A stretch of DNA of 64,000 nucleotides from Chryseobacterium herbae (GTDB taxonomy: Bacteria; Bacteroidota; Bacteroidia; Flavobacteriales; Weeksellaceae), in the NCBI RefSeq assembly GCF_025154075.1, contig NZ_JAOAMU010000001.1, forward strand, positions 333,991-397,990. Direction: 5' to 3'. The notes under the pieces are model-generated. The model was not told where the DNA came from, ran no database searches, and saw only the letters and a program-made list of their open reading frames with translations. Shown piece by piece: positions 16,296 to 25,217 of the stretch (within the stretch, counting starts at the first letter, position 1; each line of letters starts with the position of its first letter). The position numbers and the translations under genes were made by a program.

Positions 16296-17489
16296 TTATT
16301 TTGAATTGATCTGGTGGTAGATATTTAAGGAATTGCTTACAATTTTTGTATATCCTTTTACATCTTCTCCTGTCCAGGCTCTGTTGGCTTCACCGTAACT
16401 TCCGAATTTATCAGACATCAGATCGTGCTTAGATTCAATTCCATTTAAAATAAACCTGTATGGATGAAGGGTTACAAATACTTTCCCGCTCACTGTTTCC
16501 TGAGAATCCGTTAAGAAAGATTCAATATTTCTCATCACAGGATCCAGGAATAATGCTTCATGAAGCCAGTTTCCATACCAGTCGGAAAGCTGAGACTTCA
16601 TCATCTGCTGATATTTTGAAAGCGTATGTTTCTCCAACAAATGATGCGCTTTAATGATCACTGATGCCGCCGCTGCCTCAAATCCTACTCTTCCTTTGAT
16701 TCCAACAATGGTATCTCCAACATGAATATCACGTCCGATTCCATAAGCGGAAGCCAGTTTTTCAATTTTTTGAATTGCCTTCACTGAATGTTCAAAATTT
16801 TCTCCATTGACAGCTACAACCTCGCCGTTTTTAAATTCAATTTCCAGTTCTGAAGGCTGGGTTTCTTTAATTTGAGATGGAAAAGCTTCTTCCGGAAGAG
16901 AATTTCGTGATGTCAACGTTTCTTTTCCTCCAACCGACGTTCCCCAAAGACCTTTATTCACAGAATATTGTGCTTTATGGAACTCCATTTCGTACCCATG
17001 ATCTTTCAGGAATTCAATTTCTTCTTCACGGGACAGGTTCATATCACGGATTGGCGTGATGATCTCTATTTCCGGACACATCACCTGGAAAATCAAATCG
17101 AAACGGACCTGATCATTTCCGGCTCCCGTACTTCCGTGGGCAATAGCATCAGCACCCGTTTCAATGGCATATTTTGCAATTTCCTGTGCCTGAACCGTAC
17201 GTTCCGCACTTACAGACAATGGATAAGTATTATTTTTCAGCACATTTCCGAAGATCAGATACTTTACGCAAGAATTATAATAATCCTCCTGAGCATCAAC
17301 GCACCTGTATTCTTTCACCCCCAGATTGAAGGCTTTTTTCTCCAGTTCTTTTTCTTCTTCCTTAGAAAAACCTCCGGTATTTACAGTCACTGCATACACT
17401 TCATATCCCAGTGTTTCACTAAGATATTTAGCACAGTAAGAGGTATCCAAACCTCCGCTAAACGCTAAGACGACTTTCTTTTTCTCCAT
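16296..17489 (-). CDS. argG: Argininosuccinate synthase
   Basis: 397 residues from the ATG at 17489 (MEKKKVVLAFSGGLDTSYC), chosen because the P-loop motif AFSGGLDTS then starts at the usual distance; ATG 17498 is an alternative. Further motifs are GAGNDQVRFDL and AERTVQAQE. It joins citrulline and aspartate with ATP, the penultimate arginine step. The start overlaps the last part of the GNAT gene (17458-18063), so the two are translationally coupled. Two-hairpin repeats follow the stop. Confidence 0.97.
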   Translation of the reverse strand: MEKKKVVLAFSGGLDTSYCAKYLSETLGYEVYAVTVNTGGFSKEEEKELEKKAFNLGVKEYRCVDAQEDYYNSCVKYLIFGNVLKNNTYPLSVSAERTVQAQEIAKYAIETGADAIAHGSTGAGNDQVRFDLIFQVMCPEIEIITPIRDMNLSREEEIEFLKDHGYEMEFHKAQYSVNKGLWGTSVGGKETLTSRNSLPEEAFPSQIKETQPSELEIEFKNGEVVAVNGENFEHSVKAIQKIEKLASAYGIGRDIHVGDTIVGIKGRVGFEAAAASVIIKAHHLLEKHTLSKYQQMMKSQLSDWYGNWLHEALFLDPVMRNIESFLTDSQETVSGKVFVTLHPYRFILNGIESKHDLMSDKFGSYGEANRAWTGEDVKGYTKIVSNSLNIYHQINSK

Positions 17490-18063
17490 TGTACTCATCA
17501 ATTTCGGACTGCTGAATTACAGTACCATTTACTTTATTATTATTTTCAGGAACGAAAAGCATCGCTGTACACAGACAGTTTTTACGTTCCTTTTTCATTA
17601 AAATTTCATAGTTCACACAGTTCTTGCACCCGCTCCAAAACTCTTCATCCTGAGTCAATTCAGAATAGATCACCGGCTTATAGCCTAGATCACTGTTGAT
17701 TTTCATGACCGCAAGTCCTGTGGTTAAACCAAACACTTTCGCATTCGGATATTTTTCTCTAGATAATTGGAAAACTCTATTCTTAATCAAAGTGGCGACT
17801 CCTCTGTTCCTGTAATTCGGAGATACAATCAGTCCCGAATTGGCTACAAACTGACCGTGTGACCAGGTCTCAATGTAACAGAATCCTACCCATTCACCAT
17901 TTTCAGTAGCAACCACAGCGTTACCATCTGAAATCTTTTTCGTTAAGTATTCGATGGATCGTTTTGCGATCCCCGTTCCTCTGCGCTGTGCTGAATCATA
18001 CATTTCCTGCTGTATTTCACTTACATACATGAGATGTTCGCATGAGGAAATTTCTATTTCCAT
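17458..18063 (-). CDS. GNAT acyltransferase, probable N-acylglutamate synthase
   Basis: 201 residues of the GNAT fold, with the acyl-CoA loop at 85-90 (RNRGVA). It is the first gene of the arg cluster and overlaps argG, where an ArgA-type enzyme would be expected, since no other gene here could make the initial N-acylglutamate. Given ArgF' V90 the donor may be succinyl-CoA (inference). An unusual feature is a C-terminal cysteine cluster, CxxC at 146-149 and CxC at 163-165, suggesting a bound metal ion or redox switch. The last 35 residues are polar and lie in the argG overlap. The promoter is at 18085-18117. Confidence 0.75.
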   Translation of the reverse strand: MEIEISSCEHLMYVSEIQQEMYDSAQRRGTGIAKRSIEYLTKKISDGNAVVATENGEWVGFCYIETWSHGQFVANSGLIVSPNYRNRGVATLIKNRVFQLSREKYPNAKVFGLTTGLAVMKINSDLGYKPVIYSELTQDEEFWSGCKNCVNYEILMKKERKNCLCTAMLFVPENNNKVNGTVIQQSEIDEYNGEKESRLSV

Positions 18064-18084
18064 TTATTTATCTGATTTTTTTGG

Positions 18085-18117
18085 CAAATTTAAAGCATAA
18101 TAACTTTAAAAACCAAA
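18085..18117 (-). promoter_or_regulatory. Promoter of the arginine cluster
   Basis: TAAATTTG (18092-18085) matches TAnnTTTG, with TTTG (18117-18114) 21 bp upstream. The GNAT start codon is 21 bp downstream. It probably drives GNAT-argG and the genes behind them. Confidence 0.65.
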
Positions 18118-18185
18118 TTAAAAAGATATTTTTTTTGATTTAAAGAAATAAACAGGTAATTTTATCTTTACAGAAAAATATAATT

Positions 18186-18212
18186 TTGCTAAATTATTAT
18201 ATATTTGCTAAA
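18186..18212 (+). promoter_or_regulatory. -7 element and direct repeat before the InsA-like gene
   Basis: TATATTTG (18200-18207) fits the -7 consensus 16 bp before the ATG. TTTGCTAAA occurs twice (18186-18194 and 18204-18212, centres 18 bp apart), the second copy overlapping the -7 element. This is a possible operator, for instance for autorepression by the encoded HTH protein. Confidence 0.45.
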
Positions 18213-18223
18213 AACATATAGCT

Positions 18224-18640
18224 ATGGAAAGTAAGTGTCCAAAATGCAGTGGTAGTACAATTGTAAAAAGCGGCATCATTAACGAAAAACAGCGTTTTCT
18301 CTGCAAAGACTGCAACTACTATTTCACCGTCAAAAAAATGGGAAAACAGATTGACGACTATTACGTAACCAAGGCGCTACAGCTCTATCTTGAAGGTTTA
18401 AGTTTCCGTGAAATAGAACGGATTATCGGCGTTTCTCACGTCACCATCAGTTCCTGGATCAAGAAATACAATATCACAAGACCACCCCATTCTGAATTCC
18501 ATCCCGTTTATAAAATCCTAAAACAGAATGAATTAATTGAATACATCGCCAAAGAAGAGAATATTAAAAACTCGGGACTTATCATTACCCAGTTTGCGGA
18601 TAAGTATATGTTGATTAAGTGGGAGAGATTTAAGAAGTAG
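18224..18640 (+). CDS. Zinc-ribbon/HTH protein related to IS1 InsA
   Basis: 138 residues. A zinc ribbon (C5, C8, C27, C30) resembles the IS1 transposase N terminus, and a helix-turn-helix follows at about 58-82 (LSFREIERIIGVSHVTISSWIKK). After residue 90 there is only a short tail; no DDE catalytic domain follows in any frame and there are no IS ends, so it is not an active transposase. It is most likely a domesticated DNA-binding protein. It is divergent from the arg cluster with 160 bp shared, a position where a cluster regulator could sit, and has a repeated operator-like word before it. Confidence 0.75.
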   Translation: MESKCPKCSGSTIVKSGIINEKQRFLCKDCNYYFTVKKMGKQIDDYYVTKALQLYLEGLSFREIERIIGVSHVTISSWIKKYNITRPPHSEFHPVYKILKQNELIEYIAKEENIKNSGLIITQFADKYMLIKWERFKK

Positions 18641-18847
18641 GTAAGATTCAAGTAAGACATCAGATTTCAGATTTCAGACATAGGAATGGTGGCTTCGAGG
18701 GCCTCAGCCACCAAACATCTGTCATTTATTAATCAAAACTCAACTCACAACTTTCTCCTGACACATTCACTCTTCAACACTCAGACTCTCGAAATCTCAA
18801 ACTCTCCAACCAAAAACCCGAAATCCGTAACTCGTAACTCGTAACTA
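18641..18847. repeat. Convergent heptamer pair enclosing a REP-like hairpin
   Basis: The gap 18641-18966 holds no gene. Left arm 18641-18680 repeats CAGATTT, CAGATTT, CAGACAT. Right arm about 18737-18847 repeats ACTCACA, CTCAGA, TCTCAAA and ends ACTCGTA, ACTCGTA. Between them lies the REP-like hairpin at 18681-18713. Beyond 18848 only AT-rich sequence precedes the porin gene. Confidence 0.65.
18681..18713. repeat. REP-like hairpin GGTGGCTTCGAG...CTCAGCCACC, copy 1
   Basis: Stem TGGTGGCT with AGCCACCA around TCGAGGGCCTC. Two further copies occur at 41645-41680 and, inverted, at 41729-41761, each preceded by TATAGG-like sequence. All three sit between heptamer arms. Confidence 0.75.
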
Positions 18848-18966
18848 AAAACCAGTCGGTTACAATAAAACTATACCATTACCACTAATATATATTAAAT
18901 TTTTATAAATAAATTATTAATTACAATTTGGCTTTCACAAAAAACAACGCCAAAAATTGATAATTT

Positions 18967-20346
18967 ATGAAGAAATTACTTGCATTTATTGGATTAGCCT
19001 TAATAAGCAGTTCTTTATATTCACAGGGTTCTCCTGATTACGGAGGCGGATTAAAATTAAACCTCAATCAGGAAGGAGATAAGTACATCAGATTTATTTT
19101 ATGGGACCAGTTCTGGCTCAGAAATACCCAAATGAACCCGGGAAGTATGGTGGGCGGAGAAGCTGCCGACAATTCCTGGAGTCTGGGCAACCGAAGATTA
19201 CGTGCTTTAATGTATGCCCAAATCTCTAAAAGATACATGATCCTGGCTCACTTTGGGATCAATAACCAGACCTTCATCAATGGTGGAGCTACGGGCACCA
19301 CAGGAACAGGAGGTTACGGAAACGGAAAGAAACCACAGTTATTTTTTCATGATGCATGGAATGAATACGCAGTTATTTTACCTGGAGAAGCAGGAAAATT
19401 CAGTTTATCTTTAGGGGCCGGACTTCATTACTACATGGGACTTTCCCGAATGACAATGGCTTCAACACTAAACTTCCTTACCGTAGACTCTCCTATCTTC
19501 TCATGGCCGTTAATCGATAATTCAGACCAATTTGCAAGACAGCTCGGAATGTTTGCGAAAGGAAAATACGGAAAACTGGAATACCGTTTCAGCTTAAATA
19601 AACCATTTGCAACAGATTTAGCCCCGGTTAATGTTACAGATCCTTCAAGAGCTGCAGCTGTGGACAACAATGGAAACCCAAGCTTTTCAAAAGCGGGTTA
19701 TGTTGAATACCAGTTCCTTGATGAAGAATCTAATACACTTCCTTTCAAGGTGGGCTCGTATTTAGGAACAAAGAAAGTTTTCAATGTGGGTGCCGGTTTT
19801 TATCATCAGGCCGACGGGACGAGAACTTCCATCAATTCCAATATTGAAAAACACGATATCACGCTCGTTGCCGTGGATGCTTTTGCAGATATTCCTTTGG
19901 GAAATGCCAAGCATAAAATGGCCGTTTCTGCCTATGCAGGATATTATAACTACAATTTCGGTCCTAACTACATAAGAAATCTGGGAACGATGAATATTGC
20001 AGCCAATGATCCTAATTTTGTAGGAAACAGAGCCATCGCAGGTCCCGGAAATTTACAACCGATGATCGGAACCGGGAATGTAGTATATGCTCAGGCGGGC
20101 TTACTTCTTCCGAATCAGGCAGAAAAACCGAAAATCAGAATACAGCCTTTCGCGGCATATACCCATAAAAGTTTTGAAGCGTTCGACAAATCATCTTCAC
20201 AGTTTGATGTGGGCGCCAACTGGTTCATAGACGGACATCACGCAAAGATTACTACGCAATATTCCACAAGACCGGTTTATACCAGTCCTACGGAAAGCCC
20301 TTCTTCAAAAGGTGAATTCATTGTACAGTTTCAAATTTACCTTTAA
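18967..20346 (+). CDS. Outer-membrane porin (phosphate-selective porin O/P type)
   Basis: 459 residues with a signal peptide (MKKLLAFIGLALISSSLYSQ) and alternating beta-strands throughout, ending in an aromatic strand (FIVQFQIYL) typical of barrel insertion. It resembles the OprO/OprP-like porins that accompany carboxylate or phosphate uptake. It is followed by an MHS-type symporter, a sensor kinase and two acyl-CoA synthetases on the same strand, so passage of organic acids across the outer membrane is the likely role (inference from context). It lies 50 bp before the symporter gene. Confidence 0.8.
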   Translation: MKKLLAFIGLALISSSLYSQGSPDYGGGLKLNLNQEGDKYIRFILWDQFWLRNTQMNPGSMVGGEAADNSWSLGNRRLRALMYAQISKRYMILAHFGINNQTFINGGATGTTGTGGYGNGKKPQLFFHDAWNEYAVILPGEAGKFSLSLGAGLHYYMGLSRMTMASTLNFLTVDSPIFSWPLIDNSDQFARQLGMFAKGKYGKLEYRFSLNKPFATDLAPVNVTDPSRAAAVDNNGNPSFSKAGYVEYQFLDEESNTLPFKVGSYLGTKKVFNVGAGFYHQADGTRTSINSNIEKHDITLVAVDAFADIPLGNAKHKMAVSAYAGYYNYNFGPNYIRNLGTMNIAANDPNFVGNRAIAGPGNLQPMIGTGNVVYAQAGLLLPNQAEKPKIRIQPFAAYTHKSFEAFDKSSSQFDVGANWFIDGHHAKITTQYSTRPVYTSPTESPSSKGEFIVQFQIYL

Positions 20347-20396
20347 ACTCAGGATGAACTTAATATCTTAATCCATTAACATCAAAATCAATCAAC

Positions 20397-21977
20397 ATGA
20401 GCGAAAATCACCACGAAAACTACGAGAATATGACCGAACGGCAGAAAAATCGCACCATCTGGAGCGTGATCACCGCCTCATCACTCGGCACTCTGATAGA
20501 ATGGTATGACTTTTATATTTTTGGAAGTTTAGCCATCGTTTTAGCGACCAAATTTTTCCCTGCTGATAATCCTACTGCCGCATTTTTATCTACTCTGGCG
20601 ACTTTTGCAGCTGGGTTTGTCGTAAGGCCTTTCGGAGCTTTATTCTTCGGGAGATTAGGGGATATTATCGGAAGAAAATACACTTTCCTTGTCACATTGC
20701 TAATCATGGGATTTTCCACTTTCCTGATCGGATGTATTCCAGGATACGAAACAATAGGCTTCATGGCGCCAGTTTTAGTTTTAATCTTAAGACTTTTACA
20801 GGGTTTGGCATTAGGTGGAGAATACGGAGGTGCCGCAACTTATGTTGCAGAATATGCACAACCTCACAGAAGAGGCTACTGGACTTCATGGATTCAGACT
20901 ACAGCTACTGCAGGACTTTTCATTTCATTAATTGTGATTTTAATTACTAAAAATACGTTATCTGCAGCAGAATTTGATTCCTGGGGATGGAGAGTTCCGT
21001 TCTGGATTTCAATTTTAATGGTGGGGGTCTCTTATTTCATCAGAAAAAACATGAAAGAATCTCCACTTTTTGCAAAGGCTAAGAGTGAAGGAAAAACTTC
21101 TAAAAATCCATTAAAAGAAAGCTTCGGGAATAAATTCAATTTCAAATTTGTTTTACTGGCACTATTCGGTGCTGCCATGGGTCAAGGTGTTATCTGGTAT
21201 ACCGGACAATTCTACGCCATGAGCTTCCTCCAGAAAGTAATGAATATAGATTCAATGCAGGTGGATTACTTAATGGCTACTGCCCTGTTAATGGGAACAC
21301 CATTCTTCGTGTTCTTTGGCTGGCTCTCAGATAAAATCGGACGAAAAGCAATTATGATGACCGGTATGCTGATTGCGATTTTAGCCTACAGACCGATTTA
21401 TGACAGCATGTACAAAAGTGTCAACATTGAAGCTAAAACGGTTGCAAACGATGGGATCAAGGAGACAAGAACCGCTGCCATTCACAAAGACATTGCATCG
21501 GACAGTTTAATTACATTTCACAAAGAAACGACGTACACAGACGGAACTTTCATTAAAAAAGACAGCATCGTACACTGGTCTGCAGCCGGTCCTGTGATGA
21601 AAGACGGAAAAGCGGAAGACCCTAAAGTCACAAAATCGATTACATTGAGTACTGATACAAGATGGTATCTGGTATTTCTGGTTTTCATTCAGGTATTGTT
21701 TGTAACTATGGTTTATGGTCCTATTGCAGCCTTCCTTGTTGAAATGTTCCCGGTTAGGATTCGCTACACTTCAATGTCTCTGCCTTATCATATCGGAAAC
21801 GGGGTATTCGGAGGACTTCTTCCGGCAGTGGCCACTTATCTGGTGACTCAGGGGAAAGATGCAGGACATCCCACATGGTATCTGGAAGGGCTTTGGTATC
21901 CGATTGGAGTCGCCGCAGTCTGTTTAGTCATCGGATTGTTTTATCTTAAAAATAAGAATAATAATATTCATGATTAA
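20397..21977 (+). CDS. MHS-family MFS proton/metabolite symporter
   Basis: 526 residues, about 12 membrane segments. TASSLGTLIEWYDFYIFGSLA is the family opening, GRLGDIIGRK the MFS loop 2-3 motif, and LALGGEYGGAATYVAEY is typical of MHS carriers such as ProP, KgtP and ShiA. A soluble insertion of about 80 residues (roughly 345-425, hydrophilic, KDIASDSLI... to STDTRWY) lies between segments 8 and 9, unusual for the family; it would be periplasmic or cytoplasmic depending on topology. The substrate is probably a carboxylate given the neighbours. Confidence 0.85.
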   Translation: MSENHHENYENMTERQKNRTIWSVITASSLGTLIEWYDFYIFGSLAIVLATKFFPADNPTAAFLSTLATFAAGFVVRPFGALFFGRLGDIIGRKYTFLVTLLIMGFSTFLIGCIPGYETIGFMAPVLVLILRLLQGLALGGEYGGAATYVAEYAQPHRRGYWTSWIQTTATAGLFISLIVILITKNTLSAAEFDSWGWRVPFWISILMVGVSYFIRKNMKESPLFAKAKSEGKTSKNPLKESFGNKFNFKFVLLALFGAAMGQGVIWYTGQFYAMSFLQKVMNIDSMQVDYLMATALLMGTPFFVFFGWLSDKIGRKAIMMTGMLIAILAYRPIYDSMYKSVNIEAKTVANDGIKETRTAAIHKDIASDSLITFHKETTYTDGTFIKKDSIVHWSAAGPVMKDGKAEDPKVTKSITLSTDTRWYLVFLVFIQVLFVTMVYGPIAAFLVEMFPVRIRYTSMSLPYHIGNGVFGGLLPAVATYLVTQGKDAGHPTWYLEGLWYPIGVAAVCLVIGLFYLKNKNNNIHD

Positions 21978-22020
21978 ACACCGAATCACTTAATTTTTTA
22001 CTAATTTTAAAACTACTAAA

Positions 22021-22248
22021 ATGAACGGACTAAAAAAAATATTAGGCATACTCTGGATCGCAGTGGCACTGGTGGTGGGATATTTCGGAACTACGGTTCT
22101 GGGAATTCCAAAGATCACTTCCGGAAAGCAGGAAGATCTGGTATTCGGGATCATCATCTTATTTGTACTGATGCCGATCATCTCGGGCGGACTGGCTATT
22201 TTCGGATACTATTCGCTGATAGGAGAATATTCAGACGATAAGATTTAA
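22021..22248 (+). CDS. Small membrane protein (DUF6814-like)
   Basis: 75 residues with two membrane segments (ILGILWIAVALVVGYFGTTV and IIILFVLMPIISGGLAIFGYY). I associate it with the DUF6814 small proteins that follow MFS carriers in this group; this is recognition from memory. It lies 43 bp after the symporter on the same strand and might be an accessory subunit. Confidence 0.7.
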   Translation: MNGLKKILGILWIAVALVVGYFGTTVLGIPKITSGKQEDLVFGIIILFVLMPIISGGLAIFGYYSLIGEYSDDKI

Positions 22249-22254
22249 TTTATA

Positions 22255-22320
22255 AAAGATTAATGATAATTGATGGGTGATAGTTTACTCATCAATTATC
22301 TTTTATCAATCATCATTTAT
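22255..22320. repeat. Short convergent repeat pair between two + genes
   Basis: TTAATGA, TAATTGA, TGGGTGATAG is followed by ATCAATT, ATCTTTT, ATCAATC, ATCATTT. The interior is a few bases. The right arm runs into the ATG of the next gene (22319). Confidence 0.5.
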
Positions 22321-22513
22321 GAAGAAAAGGCACGAACAAAAACTGATTATCCTGAGCATCGGACTGATGATGGCTTTCAGCATTCCTATTTCACTGCTTT
22401 TCAACAGTGAGAAAGATGTTTTTGGCTACCCGATGATTCTAATCTATCTGTTTGCGGTCTGGATGATTTCTATCATTATTTCTTTTGTAATCGTAAAAAA
22501 GTATGATGAGTAG
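22319..22513 (+). CDS. Small two-TM protein upstream of the SLC5-kinase
   Basis: 64 residues from MKKRHEQKLI, preferred over an earlier in-frame start that would lie in repeat sequence. Two membrane segments (LIILSIGLMMAFSIPISLLF and ILIYLFAVWMISIIISFVIV) with a short linker. It resembles the small partner proteins that often precede solute:sodium symporters. Its last 11 bp overlap the kinase gene, so the two are translationally coupled. Confidence 0.7.
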   Translation: MKKRHEQKLIILSIGLMMAFSIPISLLFNSEKDVFGYPMILIYLFAVWMISIIISFVIVKKYDE

Positions 22514-25211
22514 TTTCGCGTTATTTGTTGTTGTTTTACTCTATCTCGCCCTTTTGTTCTTAGTTGCCCACCTGGCAGAGAAGAAGAAGAGCAAGCGGTG
22601 GATCAACAATCCTTACATCTACGCATTGTCTCTGGCGGTGTACTGCACAGCCTGGACGTACTACGGAAGCATAGGTGTTGCCGCTACCAGCGGACTAAAT
22701 TACCTGCCGATTTACATTGGGCCTATTATGATTATTCCCGCTTGGATCTACATCAACACGAAGATTGTAAGAATTTCCAGAATCAACAAAATCAGCAGTC
22801 TTGCCGATTTCATCTCTTTACGATACGGAAACAGCAGAAGCTTCAGTGCGATTATTACAATTGTCTGTCTATTGGCCATCGTTCCTTATATCGGACTTCA
22901 GATCAAAGCAATTTCTGAAACCTTCCATTTGGTGACTGAAACTTCGATGTCCAGCAATATATTGACTGACAACGCAACGTTTGTAGTTGTTTTAATCGCC
23001 TTATTCTCATCCTATTACGGAACGCGGTATGTGGATGCTTCAGAAAAACGTCTGGGCATTATTTCCGCCATTGCCCTGGAAAGTTTCTTAAAGCTTTTCT
23101 TTATTATTATTTTAGGCATTTTTGTGATTTACTTCGTCTTCGACGGCTTTTCCGATATTTATGAAAAGGCCAGCAAGTTTGAAGATTTTAAAGAAAAAAA
23201 TACATTCAACGGTATTGAGGGAGCTATGAACTGGATGGTTTTATGTATGATTTCTGCTACAGCTATCTGCATTCTGCCGAGACAATTTCACACGGCAATT
23301 ATTGAGAACCGACAGGAAAAACACATCAGAACAGCGATCTGGTTTTTTCCTTTGTACTTATTGATTTTCACCATATTCATCTTCCCGATTGCGTGGGGAG
23401 GCAGACTTATTTTTGACGGAGAAAAAGTAAATCCGGAGTTTTATTCTATTCTAATTCCCCAATATTTTGACAATACTTTAATTACAGTTTTTGTATTTTT
23501 GGGTGGATTAAGTTCATGCATTTCGATGATCATTATTTCAGCCATCACGCTTTCCATTATGCTTTCCAATAACCTCATCATCCCTTACGGTTTGTTGGGG
23601 AAATTCAAATCAGACAACGAGGTTCGAAATACAAGGAACATCACAAACATCCGGAAATTCAGCATTTTTGCTTTAATTATCATGGCTTTTGTTTTCTATA
23701 AATATTTCATCCTGAAAACATCGCTGGATTCCGTAGGACTTATCTCATTTGTTGTCATCGCACAGCTGGCACCGTCTTTTTTCGGAGCGATATTCTGGAG
23801 AAGAGGAAGCTATAAAGGTGCTGTAGCAGGGCTTCTTGCAGGTTTGGCTATCTGTTATTTCGGATTGATTATTCCGCAGTATTATTTCTCATATAATCAG
23901 GAACTGAAAGGCGTTATCCGGGAAACGTATGATGCTTTCGGATTTTTCAATATTTCTTTTTTAAGCCGAATTCCGGAGATCTTTTTCTGGTCAATTTTTA
24001 CCAACACAGCTTTATTTACCATTATTTCGGTAAGCGTTAAAGGAAACTACCGGGAAAGAAATTTCGCAGAATTATATGTAGATATTGATAAGCATATTTT
24101 AAATCATGAGAATGCTTTTGTCTGGCGCGGAACCGCTTACGTATCAGATATCAGGAATATTCTGGAAAGATTTTTAGGCAAGAATAAAACAGAACAGGCC
24201 TTAAGGATCTTCAATTTAAAATATAATATTGATTCTAAAACGGAAACCGCAGATTCAAGGTTTATCAAATTCTCTGAAAACCTTCTTGCTGGCAGGATCG
24301 GGACTGCATCTGCAAAAATTCTGATCGAAGGTGTGACCAAAGAGGATAAAATATCTTTAAGGGAAGTTTTAAATATTTTAGAGGAATCTAAAGAAAATAT
24401 TACACTCAATAAAAAGCTCACGGAACAGTCTGAAGAATTACAAAAACTCTCTGATGATCTGAGAACAGCCAATGAGAACCTAATAGTGAAAGACCGTCAG
24501 AAAGACGACTTCCTGGATTCTGTTGCTCACGAATTAAGAACACCAATCACCGCCATTCGCTCTGCAGGAGAAATTCTGGCAGATGATGACGATATTCCAA
24601 CGGATATCAAGCAGGAATTTTTAAACAACATCATCACGGAATCTGACAGACTCAGCGAGATCATCAACGATATTCTTTACCTTGACAAACTGGAGCACGG
24701 CGAAATTGCTCTGAACATCAAAGAAAATAATATTCTTGAAACCTACAAGAAAGCGTTAAATCCTCTACTCCATCTGATACAGCAGAAAAACATTCATTTA
24801 AGTGAAGTGAATCTCCTGAATCATCCTACATTTGAACATGACGAGGCGAGAATGATTCAGCTTTTCCAGAATATCCTCGGAAATGCTTTAAAATTCACCG
24901 ATGAACAGGGAACTATACAAACCAAACTGTCTGAAAAAGAAGATTATCTGATCATCAGTATTTTTAACACCGGAAGACATATCCCGGAAGAAGATCTGGA
25001 GATGATCTTTGATAAATTTTATCAGTCAAAAAACCAGAATATTTTAAAACCTACAGGAAGCGGACTCGGACTGGCTATTTCAAAAAAAATTGTTCAGGCT
25101 CACAGCGGAACCATACGAGCAGAAAACAGCGGTCTGGGCGTAACTTTTACGATACGCATTCCTTACAACATACTACAAGAGATTATAAATGAAGTTGAAC
25201 AAAACCAATAA
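22503..25211 (+). CDS. SLC5 symporter-histidine kinase fusion (CrbS/CbrA-like)
   Basis: 902 residues. The first about 540 form a solute:sodium symporter with 13 membrane segments (AVYCTAWTYYGSIGVAATSG near residue 48). A STAC-like linker (about 555-620, SENLLAGRIGTASAK) leads through a coiled coil to a HisKA domain with H676 (SVAHELRTP) and a HATPase (NILGNALKF; GSGLGLAISKK). CrbS and CbrA combine the same parts and sense acetate, histidine or other nutrients. With acs and prpE nearby, an acetate/propionate sensor is the best guess. A cognate receiver follows 6 bp later. Confidence 0.92.
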   Translation: MMSSFALFVVVLLYLALLFLVAHLAEKKKSKRWINNPYIYALSLAVYCTAWTYYGSIGVAATSGLNYLPIYIGPIMIIPAWIYINTKIVRISRINKISSLADFISLRYGNSRSFSAIITIVCLLAIVPYIGLQIKAISETFHLVTETSMSSNILTDNATFVVVLIALFSSYYGTRYVDASEKRLGIISAIALESFLKLFFIIILGIFVIYFVFDGFSDIYEKASKFEDFKEKNTFNGIEGAMNWMVLCMISATAICILPRQFHTAIIENRQEKHIRTAIWFFPLYLLIFTIFIFPIAWGGRLIFDGEKVNPEFYSILIPQYFDNTLITVFVFLGGLSSCISMIIISAITLSIMLSNNLIIPYGLLGKFKSDNEVRNTRNITNIRKFSIFALIIMAFVFYKYFILKTSLDSVGLISFVVIAQLAPSFFGAIFWRRGSYKGAVAGLLAGLAICYFGLIIPQYYFSYNQELKGVIRETYDAFGFFNISFLSRIPEIFFWSIFTNTALFTIISVSVKGNYRERNFAELYVDIDKHILNHENAFVWRGTAYVSDIRNILERFLGKNKTEQALRIFNLKYNIDSKTETADSRFIKFSENLLAGRIGTASAKILIEGVTKEDKISLREVLNILEESKENITLNKKLTEQSEELQKLSDDLRTANENLIVKDRQKDDFLDSVAHELRTPITAIRSAGEILADDDDIPTDIKQEFLNNIITESDRLSEIINDILYLDKLEHGEIALNIKENNILETYKKALNPLLHLIQQKNIHLSEVNLLNHPTFEHDEARMIQLFQNILGNALKFTDEQGTIQTKLSEKEDYLIISIFNTGRHIPEEDLEMIFDKFYQSKNQNILKPTGSGLGLAISKKIVQAHSGTIRAENSGLGVTFTIRIPYNILQEIINEVEQNQ

Positions 25212-25217
25212 CCATCT

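Noticed and set aside
16968..17468. 166-residue + strand ORF
   Set aside because: Antisense to argG; composition (Phe/Ile-rich) is typical of a shadow frame.
18224..18640. Active insertion sequence of the IS1 family
   Set aside because: No catalytic domain in any frame and no inverted ends or target duplication were found.
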